64,000 nucleotides of DNA, taken from assembly GCA_001769125.1 (NCBI GenBank), contig MEOG01000081.1:1-64000 (forward strand). The letters run 5' to 3'. Positions 30,849 to 40,202 of this stretch are shown here, in pieces; the stretch's first letter is position 1; each line of letters begins with the position of its first letter. The notes below the pieces were generated by a model. It ran no database searches. It was not told the origin of the DNA and saw nothing but the letters and a program-made list of their open reading frames with translations. Both the position numbers and the translations under genes were made by a program. The DNA comes from Bacteroidetes bacterium GWF2_35_48. GTDB lineage: Bacteria > Bacteroidota > Bacteroidia > Bacteroidales > GWF2-35-48.

Positions 30849-30929
30849 ATTATTTTTTTTTCTATAAAGAAAACCGGTGTTTCGATGCTTTGATGTTACT
30901 CAGCAACCTCAAGCTCAACGACCGGTTTT

Positions 30930-31499
30930 TTATTGACCCCATTCGTAAGAATTTGTTTCGATTCCTGACATTGCAAGTACACGGTCTGTAATAGTTTTAA
31001 CAAGAGCCTCAATAGTATCGGGTTTTGAGTAAAAAGATGGTGATGCGGGAAAAATAATACCTCCGGCTTCTGTAATCGTTTTCATGTTATTAATATGAAT
31101 CAGACTCAGGGGGGACTCGCGTGTAACGAGAATCAGCCTGCGGCGTTCTTTTAGCATTACATCTGCTGCCCGGGTAATAAGGTCATTAGAAATTCCAGAA
31201 GCAATGCGTCCCAGTGTTCCCATTGAGCAGGGGCAAATAATCATCGTATCGTATTTAGAAGATCCAGAGGCAAAGGGGGCATAGAAATCATCGTGCTTAT
31301 AAATACTTATTAAATCAGACGAATTACTGAATTTACTTTCCAGCTCGTATTCCCATACTTTTTCTGCCTGCTCTGAAAAAACCAGTTCAATTTTTTCAAC
31401 TTGTGATGAAAGTGTAGTAAGTGTTTCAAGAAGAATTTTACCATATATAGATCCACTGGCTCCGGTTATTGCTAATATTATTTTTTGCTTTGGATTCAT
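30930..31499 (-). CDS. ubiX: UbiX-type flavin prenyltransferase
   Basis: IILAITGASGSIYGKILLETL, CPCSMGTLGRIASGISNDLITRAADVMLKERRRLILVTRESPLSLIHINNM. Confidence 0.93.
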   Translation of the reverse strand: MNPKQKIILAITGASGSIYGKILLETLTTLSSQVEKIELVFSEQAEKVWEYELESKFSNSSDLISIYKHDDFYAPFASGSSKYDTMIICPCSMGTLGRIASGISNDLITRAADVMLKERRRLILVTRESPLSLIHINNMKTITEAGGIIFPASPSFYSKPDTIEALVKTITDRVLAMSGIETNSYEWGQ

Positions 31500-31814
31500 G
31501 CTTTGTTTTAGTTTTAAAATTAATAATACAAAAAACAGGACACAGAAATAAATTTCAAATGCCCTGTCAGAGATACCTTCCTGATTCCAACCAATATCAA
31601 ATATACCTTAGATAAACAGGGCTTTTCTTTTTTTGTTTTTTGTGAAACATTTGTGAAACATGGTTTTTCGTTTATTTTTCACAACGTAAGTTTAAACGAA
31701 GGTTCAAATTTAGCCATAAAATAAGTTTTACAACATTTTTTTGTAAAAAAGAGTGTTTTGTTTGTATTGGTTTTTTAAAATCGGAAAACGAGTTCTACGC
31801 TTTTTTTATCAAAA

Positions 31815-32135
31815 TTCTGCAAAACGACATCACCGCAATATGTATGTTTTTTCTGCTTATGCCGGTGGTTTAAGAATCTTTGATGTTTTGCAGTTAAAAT
31901 GGGAAAATTTCGATGGTGAACGGGTTCTTATTACTACTCAAAAAATCGGCTCTGTTGTTTCTGTAAAATTGCCAGCCAAGACCCTTGAAATAATCAATAG
32001 TTATAAAACAGATGAAACAAAACCGTCTGATTTTGTTTTTCCCTTATTAAAAAATGATGTGGATTATTCTGATCCAGCTGTTTTATATGATGCTATTTCC
32101 TCTATGAATGCCTACACGAATAAAAACCTCAAAAA
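31815..32135 (+). pseudogene. Truncated duplicate of the tyrosine recombinase encoded at 34191-35534
   Basis: KRHHRNMYVFSAYAGGLRIFDVLQLKWENFDGERVLITTQKIGSVVSVKLPAKTLEI...MNAYTNKNLK nearly identical to the downstream integrase; catalytic C-terminus missing. Confidence 0.9.
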
Positions 32136-32249
32136 AGGTTTGACAGGACTTCAGAAAGGACATGGAAGAGCCTGTTCGCTTCTTCGTCAGGGCTTCCTCT
32201 TTCATAGCATATTGCGTGTATCAATTTTAAATAATTATATTACCTTTGC

Positions 32250-32350
32250 ACAATAATAGAGTTTTAGTACAGCGTAATAATAGAATTTTAACACAACACG
32301 ATTGTAGAACTTTAGCACATCGTAATAATAGAATTTTAATACACAAAAAG
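32250..32350 (+). repeat. About four degenerate 24-bp tandem repeats upstream of the Fic gene
   Basis: Unit about catcgtaataatagaattttaaca; consecutive variants from 32250 to about 32345. Confidence 0.75.
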
Positions 32351-32365
32351 GAAGGAGTCAATAAA

Positions 32366-33919
32366 ATGGCAACACCTAGTAAAAAATTAGCGGAATCCTT
32401 AAAAGAATTAAAAAAACTTCAGGACAAGGGTATTGTGGCTATAAAAACATCCGACCTGAGCCGAATGCACAGGGAGCGTTTGTTAAAGAATAATTTTCTG
32501 AGGGAAGTTATGAAAGGCTGGTATTTGTCTGTGCCTTCAAATGAAGAGCAGGGCGATAGTACTTCATGGTATGCATCATACTGGCAGTTTTGCTCAAGAT
32601 ATTTATCAGTTCGTTATGGTAAGTCATATTGTATTTCAGCAGATCAGTCCCTGCAGATTCATTCCGGTAACTGGACTGTGCCCCTTCAGCTTATTATCAG
32701 GTCGGCAGGCGGCCCGAATGGTATTACTCCATTGCTTTATAAAACTTCTTTATTTACAATGAAGTCCTCGCTTCCCAATGCAGCAGAAATTAAAGTTGTG
32801 GAAGATATTCGGATGCTGTCACTGCCTTCTGCCCTTATTCATTGCTCTCCTGCTATGTTTATCAAAAATCCAATTGATGTTCGCACCGCATTGTCAATGA
32901 TCAAAGATTCTTCTGATGTATTGGGCTTGCTGCTTGATGGCGGTCACAGTACGGTTGCCGGTCGCCTCGCCGGTGCTTTCAGAAATATTGGCAGGGACCG
33001 GATTGCTGTTGAAATTTTAAAAACCATGCAAACTGCAGGTTACGATGTTCGTGAATCAGATCCCTTTGAAAGCACTCCTCCAGCGTCCATTTATACAAAA
33101 AGCGTGTCGCCTTATGCAAATCGTATTAAACTCATGTGGCACGAAATGAGGGACGTCGTTTTAGAACATTTCCCCAAAGCGCCCAGCCTTCCGAAAAATC
33201 ATTCAAAATTTTTGAAGCTTATTGATGAAATATATGTTACGGATGCCTATCACTCTTTGTCAATAGAAAAATATAAAGTCACTGCGGAATTAATTGAAAG
33301 GGTGCGTAGCGGCAAGTGGGATATTGAAAAAAACGAGGAAGATAAAAAACAAAAAGACGCCATGGCTGCCAGGGGCTATTGGTTGGCTTCGCAAAAAGTC
33401 AGGGAGAGCATTGTAAAAATCCTTAATAAAGAAAATTCCGGCCATGTGGTTGAAAAAGATCATGGTTCATGGTATCGGGAATTGTTTGCTCCCAGTGTTA
33501 CTGCCGGAATTTTAAAAGCTTCCGATTTAGCCGGGTATAGAAATAACCAGGTATTTATCAGTCAGTCAAAACACGTTCCTCTCAATATAGAAGCAGTAAG
33601 AGATACTATGCCTGTTCTTTTTGAATTGCTGGTAAATGAAAAGGAAGCTTCTGTCAGGGCTGTGCTGGGTCATTTTATTTTTGTTTTTATTCATCCATAT
33701 ATGGATGGGAACGGCCGTATGGCGCGGTTTTTAATGAATGTAATGCTTGCTTCCGGCGGTTATCCATGGACTGTTATTCCCGTTCAGGAGCGCAAAATAT
33801 ATATGGCTGCTCTTGAAAAAGCAAGCGTTGAGAAAAACATTAAAGATTTTTCTCGTTTTGCCGCCCATTTAGTTTCTGAAGGGATGAAGGGAACACCGGT
33901 GGCAAAGCTTATTGAGTAA
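32366..33919 (+). CDS. Fic-domain protein with N-terminal AbiEi-like (transcriptional-regulator/antitoxin-type) region
   Basis: Fic motif HPYMDGNGRMARFLMN; N-terminal LQDKGIVAIKTSDLSRMHRERLLKNNFLREVMKGWYL resembles AbiEi; ATG at 32366 preceded by aaggaaggag. Confidence 0.85.
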   Translation: MATPSKKLAESLKELKKLQDKGIVAIKTSDLSRMHRERLLKNNFLREVMKGWYLSVPSNEEQGDSTSWYASYWQFCSRYLSVRYGKSYCISADQSLQIHSGNWTVPLQLIIRSAGGPNGITPLLYKTSLFTMKSSLPNAAEIKVVEDIRMLSLPSALIHCSPAMFIKNPIDVRTALSMIKDSSDVLGLLLDGGHSTVAGRLAGAFRNIGRDRIAVEILKTMQTAGYDVRESDPFESTPPASIYTKSVSPYANRIKLMWHEMRDVVLEHFPKAPSLPKNHSKFLKLIDEIYVTDAYHSLSIEKYKVTAELIERVRSGKWDIEKNEEDKKQKDAMAARGYWLASQKVRESIVKILNKENSGHVVEKDHGSWYRELFAPSVTAGILKASDLAGYRNNQVFISQSKHVPLNIEAVRDTMPVLFELLVNEKEASVRAVLGHFIFVFIHPYMDGNGRMARFLMNVMLASGGYPWTVIPVQERKIYMAALEKASVEKNIKDFSRFAAHLVSEGMKGTPVAKLIE

Positions 33920-33959
33920 TAAATATCCGTTTTTTTTCTATGTATTACCCTTAAATATA

Positions 33960-33992
33960 AAACGCCCGTAAACAAAAAATTTACGGGCGTTT
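33960..33992. terminator. Rho-independent terminator-like hairpin
   Basis: AAACGCCCGTAAAcaaaaaaTTTACGGGCGTTT. Confidence 0.85.
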
Positions 33993-34190
33993 TATATTCA
34001 GAGGTCTCTTCCGGACTCCTGAAACAGCTTCCAATTGCATTTTTTTGCACTCTTTCCATTTGCTATCAATCCCTTATGTTTTCTGTCTTTTTTAACTTTC
34101 GGCTCTGTTAATAACTAAAAGTGGTTTTTGTTGTACCAAATTGTTGTACCATGTTGTACCTTTTTTTATATTTGTATTTATTTTAATCAT

Positions 34191-35534
34191 ATGGCAACAA
34201 CAAAACTTCTGCTCAAATATAATAAAAAAAATAAAATGGGGGAGATCCCTTTTTATATTCGAATAATTAAAAATCGTAAAGCCCATTTCCTCTCTACCGG
34301 CATTTTTATCAAACCAGAGTATTGGGATGAAGAAAATCATCGGGTTAGGAAAAGCCATAAAAACGCCAGTTATATTAATGCTTATCTTGCAGGTAAGCTC
34401 GCTGATGCTGAGCGCATGGCTCTTGACCTTGAAACTTCAAAAAATGATTACAGTAAAAAGAAAGCCAAGCGGGAAATTTTAGGACGTTCCGATGAAAGCT
34501 TTTTAAGCTTTGCTGAAAATTATGTCGAAAAGCTTAAAGAAAAAGGTAATCAGGGCACCTATCATAAAGCCGAAATCGTCTTGAGAAAGCTAAAACAATA
34601 TCTGAAAAACAAAGATCTGAAGTTCGACAACCTTAATGTTGCTTTTCTGAAAGATTATGAAGAACATCTTCGGGCAGAGCATAAAAACAGTGTAAATACT
34701 ATTCATTCTAATTTAAAAGTCATTAGGCGCTGGTTTAACGAAGCGATCAGGGAAGATTATGTCCCACCAGAAAAAAGCCCTTTCCTGCGTTTTAAATTAA
34801 ACTGGGAAAATGTTGAAAAAACATTCCTTACAGAGGATGAATTAAAACAGATCGAAGATTTTGAAGTTTCTCCTACTTCCGCAAAACGGCATCACCGCAA
34901 TATGTATGTTTTTTCTGCTTATGCCGGTGGTTTAAGAATCTCAGATGTTTTGCAGTTAAAATGGGAAAATTTCGATGGTGAACGGGTTCTGGTTACTACT
35001 CAAAAAACCGGCTCTGTTGTTTCAGTGAAATTGCCAGCCAAGGCCCTTGAAATAGTCAATAGTTATAAAACAGGTGTAACAAAACCGTCTGATTTTGTTT
35101 TTCCCTTATTAAAAAATGATGTGGATTATTCTGATCCGGCTGTTTTATATGATGCTATTTCCTCTATGAATGCCTACACGAACAAAAGCCTCAAAGAAAT
35201 TAAAACAAGCCTTAAATGGAGTAAGAACCTTAATTTCCACACCTCCCGGCACACCTGGGCAACCCGCGCACTAAAAAAGGGTATGCGCATTGAATATGTT
35301 TCAAAGCTGATGGGGCATTCCTCAATAAAAACAACTCAGGTCTATGCGAAAATTGTGAATGCTGATCTCGATCAGGCAATGAAGGAATTTGATGAAACGC
35401 TTGTTAAAGAAGCTAAAGAAAGAAAAGAAAAGGATAAGAAGAAAGAGAAAAAAATAAAAGTAAAGCAACCAGCTCAGAAGCTAAGCACAAAGCCAACTAT
35501 CAAGAAATCAGAAAAAATTCAAAAAAAAGCTTGA
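34191..35534 (+). CDS. Tyrosine recombinase/integrase with N-terminal Arm-binding and SAM-like domains
   Basis: MATTKLLLKYNKKNKMGEIPFYIRI...; catalytic region HTSRHTWATRALKKGMRIEYVSKLMGHSSIKTTQVYAKI (HxxR...H...Y). Confidence 0.93.
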   Translation: MATTKLLLKYNKKNKMGEIPFYIRIIKNRKAHFLSTGIFIKPEYWDEENHRVRKSHKNASYINAYLAGKLADAERMALDLETSKNDYSKKKAKREILGRSDESFLSFAENYVEKLKEKGNQGTYHKAEIVLRKLKQYLKNKDLKFDNLNVAFLKDYEEHLRAEHKNSVNTIHSNLKVIRRWFNEAIREDYVPPEKSPFLRFKLNWENVEKTFLTEDELKQIEDFEVSPTSAKRHHRNMYVFSAYAGGLRISDVLQLKWENFDGERVLVTTQKTGSVVSVKLPAKALEIVNSYKTGVTKPSDFVFPLLKNDVDYSDPAVLYDAISSMNAYTNKSLKEIKTSLKWSKNLNFHTSRHTWATRALKKGMRIEYVSKLMGHSSIKTTQVYAKIVNADLDQAMKEFDETLVKEAKERKEKDKKKEKKIKVKQPAQKLSTKPTIKKSEKIQKKA

Positions 35535-35965
35535 CAGGGCTTGGTCGCAGTTTGTCAAAGGCTGGTCAGTGCTTCGGCTTCTATAGTTCATTAGTGGCTG
35601 TGGCTCTCTAAGCCACCGCTATCATATTTTACACCGCTTCGTCGCAGCTTGTCAAAGGCTGGTCAGTGCTTCGTCTCCTATAGTTCATCGGTGGCTGAGG
35701 CACTCGAAGCCACCGCTATCAAGTTTGACAGGGCTTCGTCGCAGTTTGTCAAAGGCTGGTCAGTGCTTCGACCTTCCCTTTAAATCATCAAATCACAAAT
35801 CTGCATCGCCGCGGCGATCACAAATCAAAATTTTCACACCGCTTCGTCGCAGCTTGTCAAAGCCTGATCAGTGCTTCGTCTCCTATAGTTCATCGGTGGC
35901 TGAGGCACTCGAAGCCACCGCTATCAAATTTCACACCGTTTCGTCACAGCTTATTAAAGCTAAAG
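35531..35965 (+). repeat. Tandem array of about four to five units (roughly 95-110 bp) with internal palindromes, immediately 3' of the integrase
   Basis: Recurrent TTcGTCGCAGcTTGTCAAAGGCTGGTCAGTGCTTCG and GGTGGCTgaggcactcgAAGCCACCGCTATCA from 35531 to 35965. Confidence 0.85.
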
Positions 35966-36038
35966 ATTATTTTCAAAGCAGTTAAAAAAAAATTGCCGTT
36001 TTTTTGTATAACAAAAATTGTTTATTTTTATATCCTTT

Positions 36039-36578
36039 ATGCTACTTGTAATTTTCATAAACAACGAAGAACCTTTCAGGTCTGATCTGATTAGCTTGGA
36101 GCCATACCTTGTTAAACCTGTAGGCTACACGGGTATTAATGACGTTTTAAGTGATAACGCCCCCATTCTTGCTTATTGCACTGACAAGGACTTATCAAAA
36201 GGTTCATGCGTAATTTTAATTGATAAAACGGCTACACCCTTTTTTGAGAATGATCTTCCCTATTTACTGCTGATCTCATCAAGACATATTGATTCAGCAA
36301 CCGAAACATGGTTTAAATATCTTGTAAGCTTGAAACAACCACCATACTATATCATTTTCAGCCCGGTAGGGATAGTGCATGAAAAGGCAATAACCGATAA
36401 GGCCATTGGCAATAAGGTGCATTACACCATAACAGAAAACATTTTTGGAAGCCCGGTTTATACTGAACTGAAAGGTCTCTTTGAATTTGTTTCGTGGAAA
36501 ACAATGTACACAGGGCGTGATTTCATAAAAGAAATTTGTGATTATGTAAAATCGGCATCATCAAAAAATAACTTCTAA
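36039..36578 (+). CDS. Hypothetical protein coupled to the PP2C gene
   Basis: ORF MLLVIFINNEEPFRSDLISLEPYLV...; ends right before the phosphatase start. Confidence 0.6.
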   Translation: MLLVIFINNEEPFRSDLISLEPYLVKPVGYTGINDVLSDNAPILAYCTDKDLSKGSCVILIDKTATPFFENDLPYLLLISSRHIDSATETWFKYLVSLKQPPYYIIFSPVGIVHEKAITDKAIGNKVHYTITENIFGSPVYTELKGLFEFVSWKTMYTGRDFIKEICDYVKSASSKNNF

Positions 36579-37303
36579 ATGTACACATTATCAAGCAACA
36601 GTGTTGCAGACAAAAATAAAATTAATAATGGCGATTACCTTTTACATGAATTTCTCAGTTCTGAAAACATACTTGTATTGGTCTTATCAGATGGCGTTGG
36701 TTCAAGGGCATGCGACCACGTTGCTTCGCAAACAGCATGTTCGACATTTATGGAGGCATTTAAAAATTGTAGTGACGGGGTCGAAACATCTGAACGTTTC
36801 AGAAATGCAATTAAGGAAGCGAACCGGCTGGTTTCTTCACCTCCCCAGCAATGCCATGGCATGATGGCCACGCTGGTTGCAGTTGTATGGCCAGTTGATT
36901 GCGATTTTTTCTATTATTCCGGGATTGGCGATTCGAGGGTCTATCTGTATCATCAGGAAAAAGTTATACAAATTAGTGAGGATCAGAAAAAGGCATTCAT
37001 CAGAAGGGATAAATTTACAAAAAAAATTATATACAGCGCAGGTACTCCTGTTATTGATTGGGGTTTAACAAATGCACTTGGTTATTTAATGTTCAAATTG
37101 ATATAAAAAAACAGGAATTCCTCCCGGGCGATTCAGTTCTTCTTGCAAGCGATGGTTTCTATGAAGGGATTAACATGTTTGAGAACGAAATAACTGGGCT
37201 TTCCTGTCATTCAGATATTGAAAAAGGGTTACAATCTTTATTTGCTTGTAATGAAGGTTTGTTTAACGACGATGCTTCTGCAATATTTATACGGAGGAAG
37301 TAA
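36579..37303 (+). CDS. PP2C-family Ser/Thr phosphatase, interrupted by a single-base frameshift near 37070
   Basis: VLVLSDGVGSRACDHVASQTAC, MMATLVAVVW, GIGDSRVYLYHQEKVIQISEDQ, then in another frame FLPGDSVLLASDGFYEGI...NDDASAIFIRRK. Confidence 0.8.
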
Positions 37304-37318
37304 TTACAATATTTAGAC

Positions 37319-37540
37319 ATGAGAGTCATTTGGAAAAATAAAAAACGGGTAAGAATACAAAGGAAGCGGAAGATCCAGGTGGGAACCAGCAGGGTTAAAC
37401 CCATTGAATTGGTTCCGAAGCGTATTCTGGGACCGGTAACCCGGGAAGAACTCATTCGAATGACCGAAGCCCTGAACCAATGGCTCTATGAAGGAAAAAA
37501 AATTATTATGATTCCTGAATTATTATGCCCAGAAAAATAA
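37319..37540 (+). CDS. Small basic hypothetical protein
   Basis: 73-aa ORF containing REELIRMTEALNQWL, echoed in a second small ORF at 38815. Confidence 0.4.
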   Translation: MRVIWKNKKRVRIQRKRKIQVGTSRVKPIELVPKRILGPVTREELIRMTEALNQWLYEGKKIIMIPELLCPEK

Positions 37541-37646
37541 TTTCTCAAGGCGAAGGTTATACTGGGAGAAAATTGTTTCACGAGGACAGGAAAACAATTG
37601 GAGATTTTGCCTGCTTTGAGCTGTTAATATTACTATTGAAAAGCAC

Positions 37647-38243
37647 ATGATTATGGATGAAATTAAAATTGTAAAAATAGGCCATCCGGCATTAAGGACA
37701 GTGAGCAGTAAAGTTGAAGATTTCCAATCTGACCAGGTCCGGGATACAATACAATTGTTATCGAAAATAATCAACGAAAATGATCAGTTAGACATTGGAC
37801 TTGCTGCTCCTCAGCTGGGAATTAATCTGCGGATCTTTGTCACCAAGATCGCCGCTGCGCCGCACCGCAATGACCTTGTCCCGGATAGCCTGAGAATCTA
37901 TATTAACCCGGAACTGGAATTTCTCTCGGAAGATAAAAATCTTTTTTATGAAGCATGTTCTTCACTCCCCAGAACACTATTTGGACCGGTTTACAGACCC
38001 AGGCATATTATTGTGAAAGCATGGGATCAGGCAGGGTTACCGTTTACCCTGGAATGCGACGGTTTGCTTGCCCGATGTATTTTACATGAGTACGACCACC
38101 TGGATGGCTTTCTTTTTACTGACAGGCTGGAGAATATCCGTGACCTGATTGACAAAGAGTTTTTGGCAGAAGTAAAAATAAAATTTCCGGAATTGAAAAC
38201 GAATAAGAATATAAACATAAAGCGGATAAACTATTTGGTATAG
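37647..38243 (+). CDS. Peptide deformylase-like protein with divergent motif 2
   Basis: GLAAPQLG and HEYDH motifs; the usual EGCLS is replaced by EACSSLP. Confidence 0.82.
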   Translation: MIMDEIKIVKIGHPALRTVSSKVEDFQSDQVRDTIQLLSKIINENDQLDIGLAAPQLGINLRIFVTKIAAAPHRNDLVPDSLRIYINPELEFLSEDKNLFYEACSSLPRTLFGPVYRPRHIIVKAWDQAGLPFTLECDGLLARCILHEYDHLDGFLFTDRLENIRDLIDKEFLAEVKIKFPELKTNKNINIKRINYLV

Positions 38244-38301
38244 ATAAGTAGTTGAATATATTATGTTTCATTGACTTTTCGATATTTTAATCAGAAAAAT
38301 A

Positions 38302-38793
38302 GTGAACAAGCTAAATCAGGTAAAACCTATGAGCAACTTAATAAAAAAGGGGACAATTTATGTCGGAAGCATGATTGGCTATTATAAAATTGAAGCCTTT
38401 AAAATCGAGCATTTTTTTACGGCATACGCTCAGTATTCCAATGCCGTTTGTGTAGTATTTCTTCCTCCATATGAAACAAAAAGAAGATATATCCTGAAAG
38501 GTTACAACCCTAAATTTGTCATTTTAGACGGATGGGGGCATCCGGATACTCCCGGTGAATCTTCATACAGGATTGAGAATGACAGTAAATTTGAAACAAG
38601 AAGAATTTTATTGGATTCTGAGTTTGCCGACGAAGTATTTGAATCTTTTTTCAGTGATTATGTCAACGCCAAGAACCCCCGTATTCTGGCAGATTACCGC
38701 AGTTTTGTACCCAGTGCTGACCGTGATTACAGAATCAAGCCCCGGTATAAAGAATTCGAAGGGTCCGAGCATGGAACATTGAACGAAGAATAA
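38302..38793 (+). CDS. Hypothetical protein
   Basis: 163-aa ORF in the same orientation as its neighbours; no family recognised. Confidence 0.5.
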   Translation: MNKLNQVKPMSNLIKKGTIYVGSMIGYYKIEAFKIEHFFTAYAQYSNAVCVVFLPPYETKRRYILKGYNPKFVILDGWGHPDTPGESSYRIENDSKFETRRILLDSEFADEVFESFFSDYVNAKNPRILADYRSFVPSADRDYRIKPRYKEFEGSEHGTLNEE

Positions 38794-38814
38794 GGATGTC
38801 TTGCTTTTCTGAAA

Positions 38815-38919
38815 ATGGGCTTAACCCTTAAAGAACTCATTCGAATGACTGAAGCCCTGAATCATGGGCTTCCTCCCAGTTTAAGAACAGTGTTCCCTTA
38901 TAAACAAGACAATGGCTAA
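38815..38919 (+). CDS. Very small ORF or gene remnant sharing a motif with 37319-37540
   Basis: MGLTLKELIRMTEALNHGLPPSLRTVFPYKQDNG*; nucleotide similarity to about 37448-37482. Confidence 0.3.
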   Translation: MGLTLKELIRMTEALNHGLPPSLRTVFPYKQDNG

Positions 38920-39052
38920 TAACCAGCATCAAGATAATCAATGCATTGCACTTTAGAAAACCCCGGAAAACTGCTGTCTTAATATATTTGAACATGTTAT
39001 TTAATGTTTAACCTTAAAATTAAAAATTATGAACGATTAAGTAAAAATATTA

Positions 39053-39088
39053 AACAAGAGGTTCGGGAAAAATTCCGAACCTCTTGTT
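39053..39088. terminator. Strong terminator-like hairpin
   Basis: AACAAGAGGTTCGG-gaaaaatt-CCGAACCTCTTGTT, 14-bp stem followed by attttaatt. Confidence 0.85.
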
Positions 39089-39256
39089 ATTTTAATTCGA
39101 ATAATTTTTCTTACTCGATATTTTGTATAATACTTTAAAAATCATATGTTAGCGGTTTAAATTAATTTCGATTAGGTGGTAAAAAAATTCGGAGAACATT
39201 GTTTGCCGGTATTTTTGAATAAAATGACTTATTTAATAATTTTTAAAAAATAAAAT

Positions 39257-40201
39257 ATGAAAATCAGATTCGCATTATTCACTCTCGTTGTTCTTTTCTT
39301 TATTTCCTGTAATTCTGATAATAAAAAAATTACAATTGGCATAAACCAATTTGCGCAGCATCCCATATTAGATGAAGTTTATAGCGGGATAAAAGAAAGG
39401 CTATCAAAAGAGAAGAATATCGAAATTATTTATAAAGTATCAAATGCCGATATCAATATTTCAACACAAATCAATAATCAATTTGTTGCAAATGATGTGA
39501 GCCTGATAATAGCATTAGGCACTCCTGTTGCCCAATCTGCAATTAAATCAACTAAAACAATTCCCATTGTTTTTGGTGCAATTACTGATCCGGTTGGTGC
39601 AGGATTAGCCAATAGCCTTGATAAACCAGGGGGAAATAAAACAGGTACTACTAATCGCTGGCCATTTGAGAAACAGGTTTCATTAATAAAAATAATTAAA
39701 CCCAATGTTAAAAATGTTGGCATTATTGTTAATCCGGGGGAAGATAATTGCAATTTTGGAATGATCTACATAAAAAAAGCATTGGATTTTAATAAAATAT
39801 CCTATACAGAATTACCCATTATGAACACATCTGAAATAATGTCTGTTATGAGTAGTTTGATTAGCAAATGTGATTTGCTATTAATCAGCCCTTCTAATAC
39901 AGTGATTTCATCTATGCCGAGTATCATAAAAATTGCGAATGAAAATAATGTAATGGTAATTGGTGGCGATAAAAGTTCCGTTGAAAAAGGATCTGTTATT
40001 TCTTATGCATATGACGATCATGAAATTGGTATATCTACAGCAGAAGTGGCTATGAAGATTTTAAATAACAAAGTCAATCCGGGCGATTTACCAGTAATCC
40101 AACCCCCGAACGCTAAAATATATTTCAACCAGACTTCTGCAGATAAATATAAAATTAGCCTACCCGATTCAGTTAAACAACAAATATTCATGAAGTATTA
40201 A
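39257..40201 (+). CDS. ABC transporter substrate-binding lipoprotein (ABC_sub_bind / TrpX-like)
   Basis: Lipobox VVLFFISCNSD; GINQFAQHPILDEVYSGIKERLSKE, ALGTPVAQSAIKSTKTIPIVFGAITDPVGAGL. Confidence 0.88.
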   Translation: MKIRFALFTLVVLFFISCNSDNKKITIGINQFAQHPILDEVYSGIKERLSKEKNIEIIYKVSNADINISTQINNQFVANDVSLIIALGTPVAQSAIKSTKTIPIVFGAITDPVGAGLANSLDKPGGNKTGTTNRWPFEKQVSLIKIIKPNVKNVGIIVNPGEDNCNFGMIYIKKALDFNKISYTELPIMNTSEIMSVMSSLISKCDLLLISPSNTVISSMPSIIKIANENNVMVIGGDKSSVEKGSVISYAYDDHEIGISTAEVAMKILNNKVNPGDLPVIQPPNAKIYFNQTSADKYKISLPDSVKQQIFMKY

Positions 40202-40202
40202 A

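Noticed and set aside
31753-32256. 167-aa ORF as a functional integrase
   Set aside because: Lacks the catalytic HxxR/H/Y region; only the central part matches the intact copy.
35531-35965. Array considered as CRISPR, and the 35725-35985 ORF as a gene
   Set aside because: Unit length, lack of variable spacers and palindrome structure do not fit CRISPR; the ORF is just the repeat translated.
36601-37068. Alternative-frame ORFs over the PP2C gene
   Set aside because: The +1 frame at 36579 has clear PP2C motifs; the others are shadow frames.
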